DNA of 64,000 nt, from assembly GCF_007991735.1 (NCBI RefSeq), contig NZ_BJYX01000013.1:1-64000 (forward strand), given 5' to 3'. The position numbers were made by a program, and so were the translations under genes. The notes under the pieces are model-generated. The model made no database searches, was not told the DNA's origin, and was given only the letters and a program-made list of their open reading frames with translations. Positions 56,117 through 64,000 of this stretch are shown here, piece after piece. This DNA is from Terrabacter aerolatus (GTDB lineage: Bacteria > Actinomycetota > Actinomycetes > Actinomycetales > Dermatophilaceae). Each line of letters begins with the position of its first letter. Positions within the stretch are counted from its first letter, which is position 1.

Positions 56117-58647
56117 GCGTCCTCCTGGGCGGTGGGGTGGGCGGCAGCCGGGGTCAGTGGCAGCTCGATGACCATGGTCAGGCCACCGCCGGGGGTGTCC
56201 TCGGGCACGAGTGAGCCTCCCATGACGGTCATCAGCCCGCGGGCGACCGCGAGGCCCAGACCGAGGCCGTCTCCCTGGGGTGCGTCGCCCGCTCGCTGGA
56301 AGGCGGCGAAGATCCGCTCCTTGTCCGGGTCGGCCACGCCCGGTCCACGGTCGATGACGCGCAGCTGCACCGTCGCGCCGATGCGGCCGGCGGTGATGCG
56401 CACGTCGGCGTCGCCGCTGTGCCGCAGGGCGTTCTCGACGATGTTGGCGAGCACGCGATCGAGGAGCCCGAGGTCGGCCCGGACGAGGGGGAGGTCGGGC
56501 TCGAGGGCGATCTCGACGCGCTCGGGGGCCGAGGTGGTGCGCACCGTCGACACCACGGCGTCGAGCAGGTCGATGGAGTGGTGGTGGGCCCGGACCGCTC
56601 CGGTCTCGAGGCGCGAGAGGTCGAGCAGGTTGCCGATGAGGGCGTCGAGGCGGTCGGCACTCTCCTCGACCGACTCGAGCAGCTCGGCCTCGTCCTCGGT
56701 CGACAGGGCGAGGCCCGACTGCCGCAGCGTCGACACGCCCGCCTTGATGCTGGCCAGGGGTGTGCGGAGGTCGTGCGAGACGGCGGCGAGCAGGGTCGTT
56801 CTCGCGGCGTTGTCGCGGGCGAGACCGGCGGCCTCCCGCGCGGCCCGGACGAGCTGCTCACGCCCGCGCAGGATCGAGGCGTGCGCCGCGTAGACCCCGA
56901 CGACCCGCTGGTCCTCGGCGGCCACCGGTGGTCCGTCGAGGAGCAGGTGCAGTCCGTCCTCGACGGTGACGTCGAGCGCCCACGTCGCCCCCGCAGGGAG
57001 CAGGCTGCCGGTGGGCAGGGCCGGGTCGGTGGAGGCGATGACCCTAGAGGGCTGGTCGGGTCGGGCCTCGGAGAGCACGGCCGCGCGCATCCCGAGGTCG
57101 TCGCGGGCCCGGACGAGCAGGGCCGGCAGCGGCCGCGGCTCGGCGAGCAGGTCGCGGCTCATGGCCGCCAGCGCCGACGACTCGCGCTCGGCCGAGACGG
57201 CCTGCTCGGTCCGGCGGGCCGCGACGTTGACGACCGACGACACCGCCATGGCGACGAGGACGAAGACGGCGAGGGCCAGGGCGTTCGGCGGGTCGCTGAT
57301 CGTCAGCGTCCCGCGCGGCTCGGTGAAGAACCAGTTGACGACGAGCGACCCGACGACGGCGCAGAAGAGCGCGGGCCAGATGCCGCCGACGAGGGCGCAC
57401 ACGACGGTGAGGGCCAGGTAGAGCAGCAGGTCGAGCGAGAGCGTGTGGCCCTCGCGCGTCGCGACGAGCACGCCGGTCAGGGCCACGAGGGCGACGACCG
57501 CGAGCAGCAGCCCGGTGACGACCCTGCGGAGCGGGAGACCGGTGGCGCGGGGTCGACGGTGACCCACGCGTGAGCCCTCGTGCGGCACGAGGTGCACGTC
57601 GATGTCGCCCGAGCCGTCGGCCACCTCGGAGGCGATGCTGGGACGCAAGGTCTGCTGCCAGCGGCTGCGCCGGCTGACGCCGACGACGATCTGCGTCGCG
57701 TTGACGCCGCGCGCGTGGTCGAGGATCGCGTCGGCGACGTCGTGTCCCGAGACGTCGTGGAACTCGGCGCCGAGGTCACGGGCCAGACGTCTCAGTCGCT
57801 CGAGCACGACGGGATCGGTCGACGCCAGGCCGTCGGCGGAGCGGACGTGGCAGGCGATGAGGTCGCCCCCGGCGGCCCGGGTCGCGATCCGGGCACCGCG
57901 CCGCAGCAGGGTCTCGCTGCCGGCGCCACCGGTGAGGGCGACGACGACACGCTCCCGGGCCGGCCACTGGGCGTCGATGCCCTGGTCGGCCCGGTAGCGC
58001 TCGAGCGCCTCGTCCACCCGGTCGGCGAGCCAGAGCAGGGCGATCTCGCGCAGCGCCGAGAGGTTGCCCGTGCGGAAGTAGTTGGCGAGCGCGGCGTCGA
58101 CCTTTTCGGGGCCGTAGATGTTGCCGTGCGCCATCCGTCGTCGCAGGGCCTCCGGCGACATGTCGACGAGCTGCACCTGGTCGGCGCGCCGCACCACCTC
58201 GTCGGGCACGGTCTCCTGCTGGCGGATGCCGGTGATGGACTCGACGACGTCGTTGAGCGACTCGAGGTGCTGGATGTTGACCGTCGAGATGACGTCGATG
58301 CCGGCCTCGAGGATCTCCTCGACGTCCTGCCACCTCTTCTCGTGCCCGCCCTCGCCGACGTTGGTGTGGGCGAGCTCGTCGACGAGGACGACCCCCGGAC
58401 GGCGCTCGAGGACGGCCTCGACGTCGAGCTCGGAGAGGTGGCTGCCGCGGTGCTCGACCTGGCGGCGGGGCAGGACCTCGAGTCCCTCGACGAACGCCTC
58501 GGTGTGGGCCCGTCCGTGCGTCTCGACGAGGCCGACGACCACGTCGGTGCCCCGCTCGAGCCGGCGGTGCGCCTCGTCGAGCATGGCGACGGTCTTGCCG
58601 ACTCCCGGCGCCGCGCCGAGGTAGATCCGCAGCGAGCCACGCCCCAT
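56113..58647 (-). CDS. kdpD: KdpD sensor histidine kinase
   Basis: KdpD senses potassium limitation and osmotic stress and phosphorylates KdpE. The 844-residue protein has the N-terminal KdpD domain with Walker A GAAPGVGKT (residues 11-19) and VDELAHTNVGEGGHEKRW. A USP-like domain follows, then four membrane segments (residues ~370-470) and a GAF-like region. The kinase core has the phospho-His in AVSHDLRTPLASI (near residue 624) and the ATP-binding motifs NIVENALRHSG and DRGPGV. ATG 58647 has GAGAGGA upstream. Confidence 0.95.
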   Translation of the reverse strand: MGRGSLRIYLGAAPGVGKTVAMLDEAHRRLERGTDVVVGLVETHGRAHTEAFVEGLEVLPRRQVEHRGSHLSELDVEAVLERRPGVVLVDELAHTNVGEGGHEKRWQDVEEILEAGIDVISTVNIQHLESLNDVVESITGIRQQETVPDEVVRRADQVQLVDMSPEALRRRMAHGNIYGPEKVDAALANYFRTGNLSALREIALLWLADRVDEALERYRADQGIDAQWPARERVVVALTGGAGSETLLRRGARIATRAAGGDLIACHVRSADGLASTDPVVLERLRRLARDLGAEFHDVSGHDVADAILDHARGVNATQIVVGVSRRSRWQQTLRPSIASEVADGSGDIDVHLVPHEGSRVGHRRPRATGLPLRRVVTGLLLAVVALVALTGVLVATREGHTLSLDLLLYLALTVVCALVGGIWPALFCAVVGSLVVNWFFTEPRGTLTISDPPNALALAVFVLVAMAVSSVVNVAARRTEQAVSAERESSALAAMSRDLLAEPRPLPALLVRARDDLGMRAAVLSEARPDQPSRVIASTDPALPTGSLLPAGATWALDVTVEDGLHLLLDGPPVAAEDQRVVGVYAAHASILRGREQLVRAAREAAGLARDNAARTTLLAAVSHDLRTPLASIKAGVSTLRQSGLALSTEDEAELLESVEESADRLDALIGNLLDLSRLETGAVRAHHHSIDLLDAVVSTVRTTSAPERVEIALEPDLPLVRADLGLLDRVLANIVENALRHSGDADVRITAGRIGATVQLRVIDRGPGVADPDKERIFAAFQRAGDAPQGDGLGLGLAVARGLMTVMGGSLVPEDTPGGGLTMVIELPLTPAAAHPTAQEDA

Positions 58648-58664
58648 GTCCCGATCCTCTCAGG

Positions 58665-59237
58665 TCACCCGGCGCTCGACGCCGCGAGGCGCGCGAGAGC
58701 GAGGTTGAGCTCGAGGACGTCGACCCGCGGCTGACCGAGGAAGCCGGCCGTGCGCCCCTGCGTGTGCGCCACGACGAGCGAGCGCACCTGCCCGACGTCG
58801 AGACCGCGGGCGGCGGCGACGCGCTCGACCTGGGCTGCGGCATACGCCGGCGAGATGTGCGGGTCGAGCCCGCTGCCCGAGGCGGTCAGCGCGTCCGCGG
58901 GCGCGGAGGCGATGTCGAGCCCCGCGGCCGCGGCGCGCTCGGCCACCGTGGCATCGAGAGCGGGGCCGGGGCCCAGGTTGGTGCCGCCGCTCGTGGCGCC
59001 GGCATAGTCGCTCGCCGAGGGCCGCGAGTGGAACCACTCGCCGCCCTTCCACTGCTGCCCGACGAGGCTCGAGCCGACGACCTTGCCGCCGTAGGAGACG
59101 AGCGACCCGGCGGCCTGGTCACGTGCCACGACCTGGCCGACCCCCCAGACCGCGGCGGGGTAGAGCACCCCGAGCAGCACGGTGAGCACCAGCATGGCCC
59201 TCAGTCCGGCCAGCGACTGCTTGACGACGTTGTTCAT
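58665..59237 (-). CDS. kdpC: K+-transporting ATPase subunit C
   Basis: KdpC is the small single-span subunit that stabilises KdpA and KdpB. The 190-residue protein has one N-terminal membrane segment (residues ~13-33). It also has GSSLVGQQWKGGEWFHSRPS, DPHISPAYAAAQVERVA and LGQPRVDVLELNLAL. The length is typical. It starts 7 nt after kdpB. Confidence 0.95.
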   Translation of the reverse strand: MNNVVKQSLAGLRAMLVLTVLLGVLYPAAVWGVGQVVARDQAAGSLVSYGGKVVGSSLVGQQWKGGEWFHSRPSASDYAGATSGGTNLGPGPALDATVAERAAAAGLDIASAPADALTASGSGLDPHISPAYAAAQVERVAAARGLDVGQVRSLVVAHTQGRTAGFLGQPRVDVLELNLALARLAASSAG

Positions 59238-59244
59238 CTCTGCC

Positions 59245-61296
59245 TCACATCATTCCGGGAAGGTGGCTCACGACGAGGTCGATCAGCTTGATGCCGATGA
59301 ACGGCGCGATGACGCCGCCGACGCCGTAGACGAGGAGGTTGCGTCGCAGCAGGGCCGTGCTGCCGGCGGGCCGGTAGCGAACCCCCCTCAGCGACAGGGG
59401 AATCAACGCGACGATGATGAGCGCGTTGAAGATGACCGCCGAGAGCATGGCCGACTTCGGTGTCGCCAGGCCCATGACGTTGAGCGCGTCGAGGCCGGGG
59501 AAGAGCACGACGAACATGGCCGGGATGATCGCGAAGTACTTGGCGATGTCGTTGGCGATCGAGAACGTCGTCAGGGCGCCGCGCGTGATGAGCAGCTGCT
59601 TGCCGATCGAGACGATGTCGATGAGCTTGGTGGGGTCGGAGTCGAGGTCGACCATGTTGGCCGCCTCCTTGGCCGCGGAGGTGCCGGTGTTCATCGCGAC
59701 CCCGACGTCGGACTGGGCCAGGGCCGGTGCGTCGTTGGTGCCGTCGCCCGTCATGGCGACCAGCCGGCCGCCCTCCTGCTCCTTCTTGATGAGGGCCATC
59801 TTGTCCTCGGGCGTCGCCTCGGCGAGGAAGTCGTCGACGCCGGCCTCAGCCGCGATGGAGGTCGCGGTGAGGGGGTTGTCCCCGGTGATCATGACGGTGC
59901 GGATGCCCATGGCCCGCAGCTGGCCGAAGCGCTCCTTCATGCCGGGCTTGACGACGTCCTTGAGGTGCACGACCCCGAGCGCCCGCGGCTGTTCGCCGGG
60001 TCGGGCGGTGGCGACGACGAGGGGTGTGCCGCCCGCACGCGCGATCGTGTCGACCATGGTGAGCACCTCCGGCGGCACCTGACCACCGTGGCGGGCGACC
60101 CACCTGCAGACCGCGTCCGACGCGCCCTTGCGGACGGCGGTGCCGTCGCAGAGGTCCGCGCCGGACATGCGCGTCTGCGCCGTGAACTCCACGAAGGTGG
60201 CGCCGTCGCGGCGTACGCCGTCCAGCCGCGCCCGCGTCCCGTCGGGCAGCCCGGTGGCCGCGAGATCGACGATCGAGCGGCCCTCCGGCGTCTCGTCCGC
60301 CAGCGACGAGAGGTAGGCCGCCTCGACGAGCTCCACGTCGTCCGGTCGGGGCGCTGACAGCAGCTCGGTCGCCCGCCGGTTGCCGAACGTGATGGTGCCG
60401 GTCTTGTCGAGCAGCAGGGTCGACACGTCGCCGGCCGCCTCGACGGCGCGGCCCGACATGGCCAGCACGTTGTGCTGCACGAGCCGGTCCATGCCGGCGA
60501 TGCCGATGGCCGAGAGCAGCGCGCCGATCGTCGTGGGGATGAGGCACACGAGCAGGGCCACGAGGACCACGACCGACTGCTCGTGGCCCGAGTAGACGGC
60601 GAGGGGCTGGATGGCCATGACGGCGAGGACGAAGATGATCGTCAGGGTCGTGAGCAGGATGGTCAGGGCGATCTCGTTCGGCGTCTTCTGCCGGGCGGCC
60701 CCTTCGACGAGGGCGATCATACGGTCGATGAACGTCTCGCCGGGCTTCGTCGTGATGCGCACCGTGATGCCGTCGGAGAGCACGGTCGTGCCACCGGTGA
60801 CGGCGCACCGGTCGCCGCCGGACTCGCGGATCACGGGGGCCGACTCGCCGGTGATGGCCGACTCGTCCACCGTGGCCATGCCCTCGACGACGTCGCCGTC
60901 GCCGGGGACGACCTCACCCGGGCGCACGACCACGAGGTCACCGACCATGAGGTCCGAGGCGGCGACGGTCGTCAGGGAGCCGTCCACCGCTCGGCGCTGC
61001 GCGGTCGTCGTCGTGCGGGCCGCGCGCAGCGTCGCGGCCTGGGCCTTGCCCCGACCCTCGGCCACGGCCTCGGCCATGTTGGCGAAGAGGACGGTGGCCC
61101 AGAGCCACAGCGTGATGCTCCAGGCGAACCACGACGGGTCGGTGACGGCGACGACCGTCGTCACGAGCGATCCGACCCAGACGACGAAGACGACGGGGCT
61201 GCGCCACACGTGGCGGGGGTCGAGCTTGCGCACCGCCTCCGGGAAGGTCGCGACGAGCTGCCGCGCCAGGAGCGTGAGCGACATCGAGTGGGTCAT
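59245..61296 (-). CDS. kdpB: K+-transporting P-type ATPase subunit B
   Basis: KdpB is the ATP-hydrolysing subunit. The 683-residue protein has the actuator TGES in [12 protein letters not shown]. The phosphorylation motif [11 protein letters not shown] lies near residue 300, and the hinge motif is [20 protein letters not shown]. Membrane segments flank these. ATG 61296 overlaps the kdpA stop as ATGA, which excludes the longer upstream frame. Confidence 0.97.
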   Translation of the reverse strand: MTHSMSLTLLARQLVATFPEAVRKLDPRHVWRSPVVFVVWVGSLVTTVVAVTDPSWFAWSITLWLWATVLFANMAEAVAEGRGKAQAATLRAARTTTTAQRRAVDGSLTTVAASDLMVGDLVVVRPGEVVPGDGDVVEGMATVDESAITGESAPVIRESGGDRCAVTGGTTVLSDGITVRITTKPGETFIDRMIALVEGAARQKTPNEIALTILLTTLTIIFVLAVMAIQPLAVYSGHEQSVVVLVALLVCLIPTTIGALLSAIGIAGMDRLVQHNVLAMSGRAVEAAGDVSTLLLDKTGTITFGNRRATELLSAPRPDDVELVEAAYLSSLADETPEGRSIVDLAATGLPDGTRARLDGVRRDGATFVEFTAQTRMSGADLCDGTAVRKGASDAVCRWVARHGGQVPPEVLTMVDTIARAGGTPLVVATARPGEQPRALGVVHLKDVVKPGMKERFGQLRAMGIRTVMITGDNPLTATSIAAEAGVDDFLAEATPEDKMALIKKEQEGGRLVAMTGDGTNDAPALAQSDVGVAMNTGTSAAKEAANMVDLDSDPTKLIDIVSIGKQLLITRGALTTFSIANDIAKYFAIIPAMFVVLFPGLDALNVMGLATPKSAMLSAVIFNALIIVALIPLSLRGVRYRPAGSTALLRRNLLVYGVGGVIAPFIGIKLIDLVVSHLPGMM

Positions 61297-62945
61297 GACA
61301 GTGCCTCCGCGAGGGGACCGAGCGCCAGTGCCGGGAAGAAGGTGAGTCCGGTGACGATGACCGCCACCCCGACGAAGAGGGCTGCGAACGTGGGTGTGTG
61401 GGTGGGCAGGGTGCCGGCGTTGACGGGCCGGCGTCGTTGTGTCACGAGAGAACCGGCGAGGGCGAGCACGAGCACGATCGGCACGAAGCGTCCGAGGAAC
61501 ATGCACAGGGCCAACGTGAGGTTGACGTAGGGCGTGTCCGCCGAGAAGCCGGCGAACGCGCTCCCGTTGTTGTTGGCGGCCGAGGCGTACGCGTACATCA
61601 CCTCGGTCAGCCCGTGCGGCCCCGTGGCCAGCATCTGCGAGGAGACGAGGGGTGCGACCATCCCGATGCCGGTGAAGACGAGGACGAGGGCCGGCATGAC
61701 GAGCAGCGCGAGCGCGGTCAGCGTGATCTCGCGGCGCCCGACCTGCTTGCCGAGCAGCTCGGGCGTGCGCCCGACCATGAGCCCGGAGATGAAGACCGTG
61801 AGGACGGCGAGCAGCAGGGCGCCGTAGAGCCCCGACCCCACGCCTCCGGGCGACACCTCGCCGAGCAGCATCGAGAAGAGCACGCCGCCCCCGCCGAGCG
61901 GGCTGAAGCTCTCGTGCATCGAGTTCACGGCCCCCGTCGAGGTCCCCGTCGTGCTCGCGGCGAAGAGCGCCGAGGGCCAGACGCCGAAGCGCAGCTCCTT
62001 GCCCTCGAGCCCGCCGAGCCGGCCGCCGGCGGCACTCACCTCGGCCCAGGTCACCGCGGCGACCATGAGGCCCCACAGGGTCGCCATGAAGCCGAGCACG
62101 GCCCAGCCCTGCCGGCGGTCGCCGACGAGGACGCCGTAGGTGCGCGGCAGCGAGAACGGGATGACGAGCAGCAGGAAGATCTCCAGCAGGTTTGTGAACG
62201 CGTTGGGGTTCTCGAAGGGGTGGGCCGAGTTCGCGTTGAAGTAGCCACCGCCGTTGGTCCCCAGCTCCTTGATCGCCTCCTGCGAGGCGACGAGGCCGCC
62301 CTGGAGCACCTGCGAGCCGCCCGACACCGTCGGCACCGTGGTCGGCGCCGAGAGGTTCTGGATGACGCCGCCCAGGAGCAGCACGACAGCAGCCACGGCC
62401 GCGAGCGGCAGGAGCACCCGGACGGTGCCGCGCACGAGGTCGACCCAGAAGTTGCCGACCGCCGACCCGCTCGACCGTGCCAGCCCGCGCACGAGCGCGA
62501 CGGCCACGGCCAGACCCACGGCCGGCGAGACGAAGTTCTGGACGGTCAGCCCCAGGGTCTGCACGAGGGGCGACGTGCCGGCCTCACCGGCATACGACTG
62601 CCAGTTCGTGTTCGTCACGAAGGAGACGGCGGTGTTGAGCGCGGTGTCGAGGTTCATCGCGGCCCCGCGGTCGAGCGGCAGCACGCCCTGCAGGGCGATG
62701 AGGGCGAAGAGCAGCACGATCCCGACGACGGAGAAGCCGAGGACGGCGACGGCGTACGTCGTCCACCGCTGCTCCGACGCGGGGTCGACGCGGCACAGGC
62801 GGTAGACGAGGCGCTCGACGCGCCAGTGGCCCCGGTCGGTGTCGGTGAAGACCCGCGCCATCCACGTCCCGAGGGGCACGTGGACGGCGGCGAGGGCGGC
62901 GACGAGGACGGCGATGGTGAGCAGGCCGCTGGCGGTGTCGCTCAT
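61293..62945 (-). CDS. kdpA: K+-transporting ATPase subunit A
   Basis: KdpA is the potassium-binding, channel-like subunit. The 550-residue membrane protein has the four selectivity-filter-type segments: [47 protein letters not shown] and [13 protein letters not shown] (given by [11 protein letters not shown]). ATG 62945 overlaps the kdpF stop by one base, and kdpB overlaps at the other end. Confidence 0.97.
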   Translation of the reverse strand: MSDTASGLLTIAVLVAALAAVHVPLGTWMARVFTDTDRGHWRVERLVYRLCRVDPASEQRWTTYAVAVLGFSVVGIVLLFALIALQGVLPLDRGAAMNLDTALNTAVSFVTNTNWQSYAGEAGTSPLVQTLGLTVQNFVSPAVGLAVAVALVRGLARSSGSAVGNFWVDLVRGTVRVLLPLAAVAAVVLLLGGVIQNLSAPTTVPTVSGGSQVLQGGLVASQEAIKELGTNGGGYFNANSAHPFENPNAFTNLLEIFLLLVIPFSLPRTYGVLVGDRRQGWAVLGFMATLWGLMVAAVTWAEVSAAGGRLGGLEGKELRFGVWPSALFAASTTGTSTGAVNSMHESFSPLGGGGVLFSMLLGEVSPGGVGSGLYGALLLAVLTVFISGLMVGRTPELLGKQVGRREITLTALALLVMPALVLVFTGIGMVAPLVSSQMLATGPHGLTEVMYAYASAANNNGSAFAGFSADTPYVNLTLALCMFLGRFVPIVLVLALAGSLVTQRRRPVNAGTLPTHTPTFAALFVGVAVIVTGLTFFPALALGPLAEALS

Positions 62946-63031
62946 CAGAAGCGGTCCGCGTGGAGCAGGACGTGGACGAGGTAGGCCAGCACGGCGACCC
63001 CGACCACGAGCAGGAGGACGTTGGTGAACAT
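62945..63031 (-). CDS. kdpF: KdpF small subunit
   Basis: This 28-residue frame is too short for usual gene finding. It reads MFTNVLLLVVGVAVLAYLVH then VLLHADRF: a single membrane span with the KdpF pattern L-x-Y-L-x-x-x-L. AAGGAGG lies just upstream of the ATG, and the stop overlaps the kdpA start. KdpF stabilises the KdpABC complex. Confidence 0.92.
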   Translation of the reverse strand: MFTNVLLLVVGVAVLAYLVHVLLHADRF

Positions 63032-63072
63032 GCCTCCTTCCTAGGTCCGGGGGACGCCCCTCCCCACGGCCG

Positions 63073-63109
63073 TTGACCGCGTGCTGACGCCTCTTGACGC
63101 GTTCTTGAC
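63073..63109. promoter_or_regulatory. Four phased TGAC direct repeats
   Basis: TTGAC, CTGAC, TTGAC and TTGAC begin at 63073, 63084, 63094 and 63105, one helical turn apart, between kdpF and the channel gene. This is a candidate activator site, perhaps for KdpE. Confidence 0.5.
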
Positions 63110-63120
63110 GGGGGCGCCAC

Positions 63121-63136
63121 TAGAGTCCGGGACGTG
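63121..63136 (+). promoter_or_regulatory. Leaderless promoter box and start of the channel gene
   Basis: TAGAGT ends 7 nt before GTG 63134. Confidence 0.5.
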
Positions 63137-63877
63137 AGTGCGTCGCTGGAGCTCTGGCCGTCATCGCCGCGTCGTGCGGGCCCCCCGTCACGGCTGGACC
63201 GCTTGCGCCGCAAGGTCTCCGAGCTGCCGTGCGCGTTGCTCCTCTTCGCCCAGCTGGCGGCGCTCGTCGCCTACCCGTTCGTCGAGACGCGTGCGGGCGA
63301 CGTGCGCGAGACGGGTCGGGCGATCTTCGGCCTCATCGGCCTCGTCGTGCTCTTCCTCGCGGTGCGGGCGGTGCGCGCGACGCCGGCCCTGACGTGGGTG
63401 GCGGCCGTGCTCGGCGGCCCCGTCGTGCTGCTGACGGTCGCCGAGGCGGTGTGGGCCGACAACGAGACGATCGCCTTCTGGAGCGCCCTGCTGCACGCGC
63501 TCTTCTACCTCTACACCGGCTACGGCCTGCTCCGGTACATGTTCGCCGACAACTGGGTCACCCGCGACGAGCTCTACGCGACGGGGGCCACCTTCACCGT
63601 CGTGGCGTGGGGTTTCGCCTACCTCTACGTGGCCGTCCAGATCCTGTGGCCCCACTCGTTCACCATCTACGGCGTGGCGGCCCCGGGCACGCGCACGTGG
63701 TTCGAGCTGCTCTACCTCTCGATCACGACGATGACCTCGACGGGCCTGTCCGACATCATCGCCGTCGAGCCGCACGCCCGTGCCTTCGTGCTGCTCCAGC
63801 AGATCGCCGGCATGCTCTACGTCGCGCTCGTCGTGGCCCGACTCGTCGGGCTCACCATCGCCCGGTTCCGGCAGTAG
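63134..63877 (+). CDS. Potassium-channel-like membrane protein
   Basis: The 247-residue protein has about six hydrophobic segments, the last two enclosing a pore loop: SITTMTSTGLSDIIAVEPHA (near residue 198). The usual TVGYG filter is replaced by TSTGLSD, which resembles a divergent Ion_trans_2 family. The N-terminal ~25 residues are basic and hydrophilic. It is divergent from kdpFABC and shares the phased TGAC region, so a role in potassium or membrane-potential homeostasis is likely by context. Ion selectivity is not known. Confidence 0.8.
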   Translation: MSASLELWPSSPRRAGPPSRLDRLRRKVSELPCALLLFAQLAALVAYPFVETRAGDVRETGRAIFGLIGLVVLFLAVRAVRATPALTWVAAVLGGPVVLLTVAEAVWADNETIAFWSALLHALFYLYTGYGLLRYMFADNWVTRDELYATGATFTVVAWGFAYLYVAVQILWPHSFTIYGVAAPGTRTWFELLYLSITTMTSTGLSDIIAVEPHARAFVLLQQIAGMLYVALVVARLVGLTIARFRQ

Positions 63878-63931
63878 CGGGCTGCCCCCACCGATGGCGT
63901 ATGCCGTGTGCCCGGGTCCCGCCGGTCGTGC

Positions 63932-64000
63932 TCAGCGGGTGTCGTCGAGCTCTGCGAACGTCTTGAGGCTGGGGGAGCGGGTCGTCTGGAGGTCGCGGGC
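63932..64000 (-). CDS. Possible C-terminal end of a leftward gene
   Basis: A leftward frame enters from the right edge and ends with the 22 residues ARDLQTTRSPS...FAELDDTR before a TGA at 63934-63932. The codons are GC-rich at third positions, as in neighbours. It is too short to identify; the assignment is tentative. Confidence 0.35.
   Translation of the reverse strand, partial: ARDLQTTRSPSLKTFAELDDTR

Noticed and set aside
59182-62984. Several long rightward frames opposite kdpB and kdpA
   Set aside because: Low-complexity shadows of well-supported kdp genes.
63105-63126. TTGACG and TAGAGT as a -35/-10 pair for the channel gene
   Set aside because: The spacer is only 10 nt; TTGACG at 63094 would give 21 nt. 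The repeats are better explained as a regulator site.

Overview
The window is about 64 kb of very GC-rich chromosome from an actinobacterium, most likely a member of Micrococcales close to Intrasporangiaceae/Dermatophilaceae. That placing is an inference from GTG starts, overlapping GTGA/ATGA junctions, TAnnnT boxes 6-7 nt before start codons, an actinobacterial-type ileS T-box and a SAM-IV-type leader. No rRNA, tRNA, CRISPR array, prophage or IS element was seen. Most of the window is core housekeeping DNA with a few accessory insertions.

Layout. 1-6.5 kb: translation genes infB (5' end missing), rbfA, truB, ribF, then rodA. 6.7-11.9 kb: a long-chain acyl-CoA ligase, a metallo-beta-lactamase-fold hydrolase and a large radical SAM/B12-domain protein. 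12-15.3 kb: an accessory secreted protein with cysteine-rich Ig-like repeats, then a DUF4916-type NUDIX protein. 15.4-28 kb: T-box-controlled ileS, a GNAT, folC, a membrane-anchored L7/L12-like protein, a DUF4233 protein, ndk, the elongasome genes mreB-mreC-mreD-mrdA, and a FUSC-type membrane protein. 28-32 kb: a DUF3311 + SSS symporter pair facing lpdA, and a tiny membrane protein. 32-38 kb: rpsO, pnp, a CtaG-like membrane protein, dapB and trhO. 38-40 kb: yjbR, azlD, azlC and a His-rich GNAT, all leftward. 40-44 kb: paaABCDE, the phenylacetyl-CoA epoxidase. 44-45.3 kb: an orphan AbiEi-like/DUF559 protein bracketed by palindromes. 45.3-50.6 kb: thyA, folA, dapA, rnj and an EEP-family phosphatase. 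50.6-55.4 kb: a class V aminotransferase behind a SAM-IV-like riboswitch, and ftsK. 55.4-63.1 kb: the leftward kdpFABC-kdpD-kdpE potassium operon, divergent from a potassium-channel-like gene. The last 69 bases may hold the end of a leftward gene.

How the genes work together: infB/rbfA/truB/ileS/rpsO/pnp/rnj serve translation and RNA turnover. mreBCD, mrdA and rodA make the elongation wall-synthesis machine, but rodA is detached from the others. folC/thyA/folA form a folate-thymidylate set, and dapA/dapB supply diaminopimelate and lysine. Kdp and the channel handle potassium.

The most unusual signals are: (i) the 7-mer GTATGCC, 36 copies in both orientations, far above composition expectation, with codon effects that fit a single C-to-T change in GTACGCC; (ii) the orphan AbiEi/DUF559 gene flanked by GTGTGCA...TGCACAC palindromes; (iii) four helically phased TGAC repeats between kdpF and the channel gene; (iv) the splitting of the usual ribF-rpsO-pnp and mrdA-rodA neighbourhoods.
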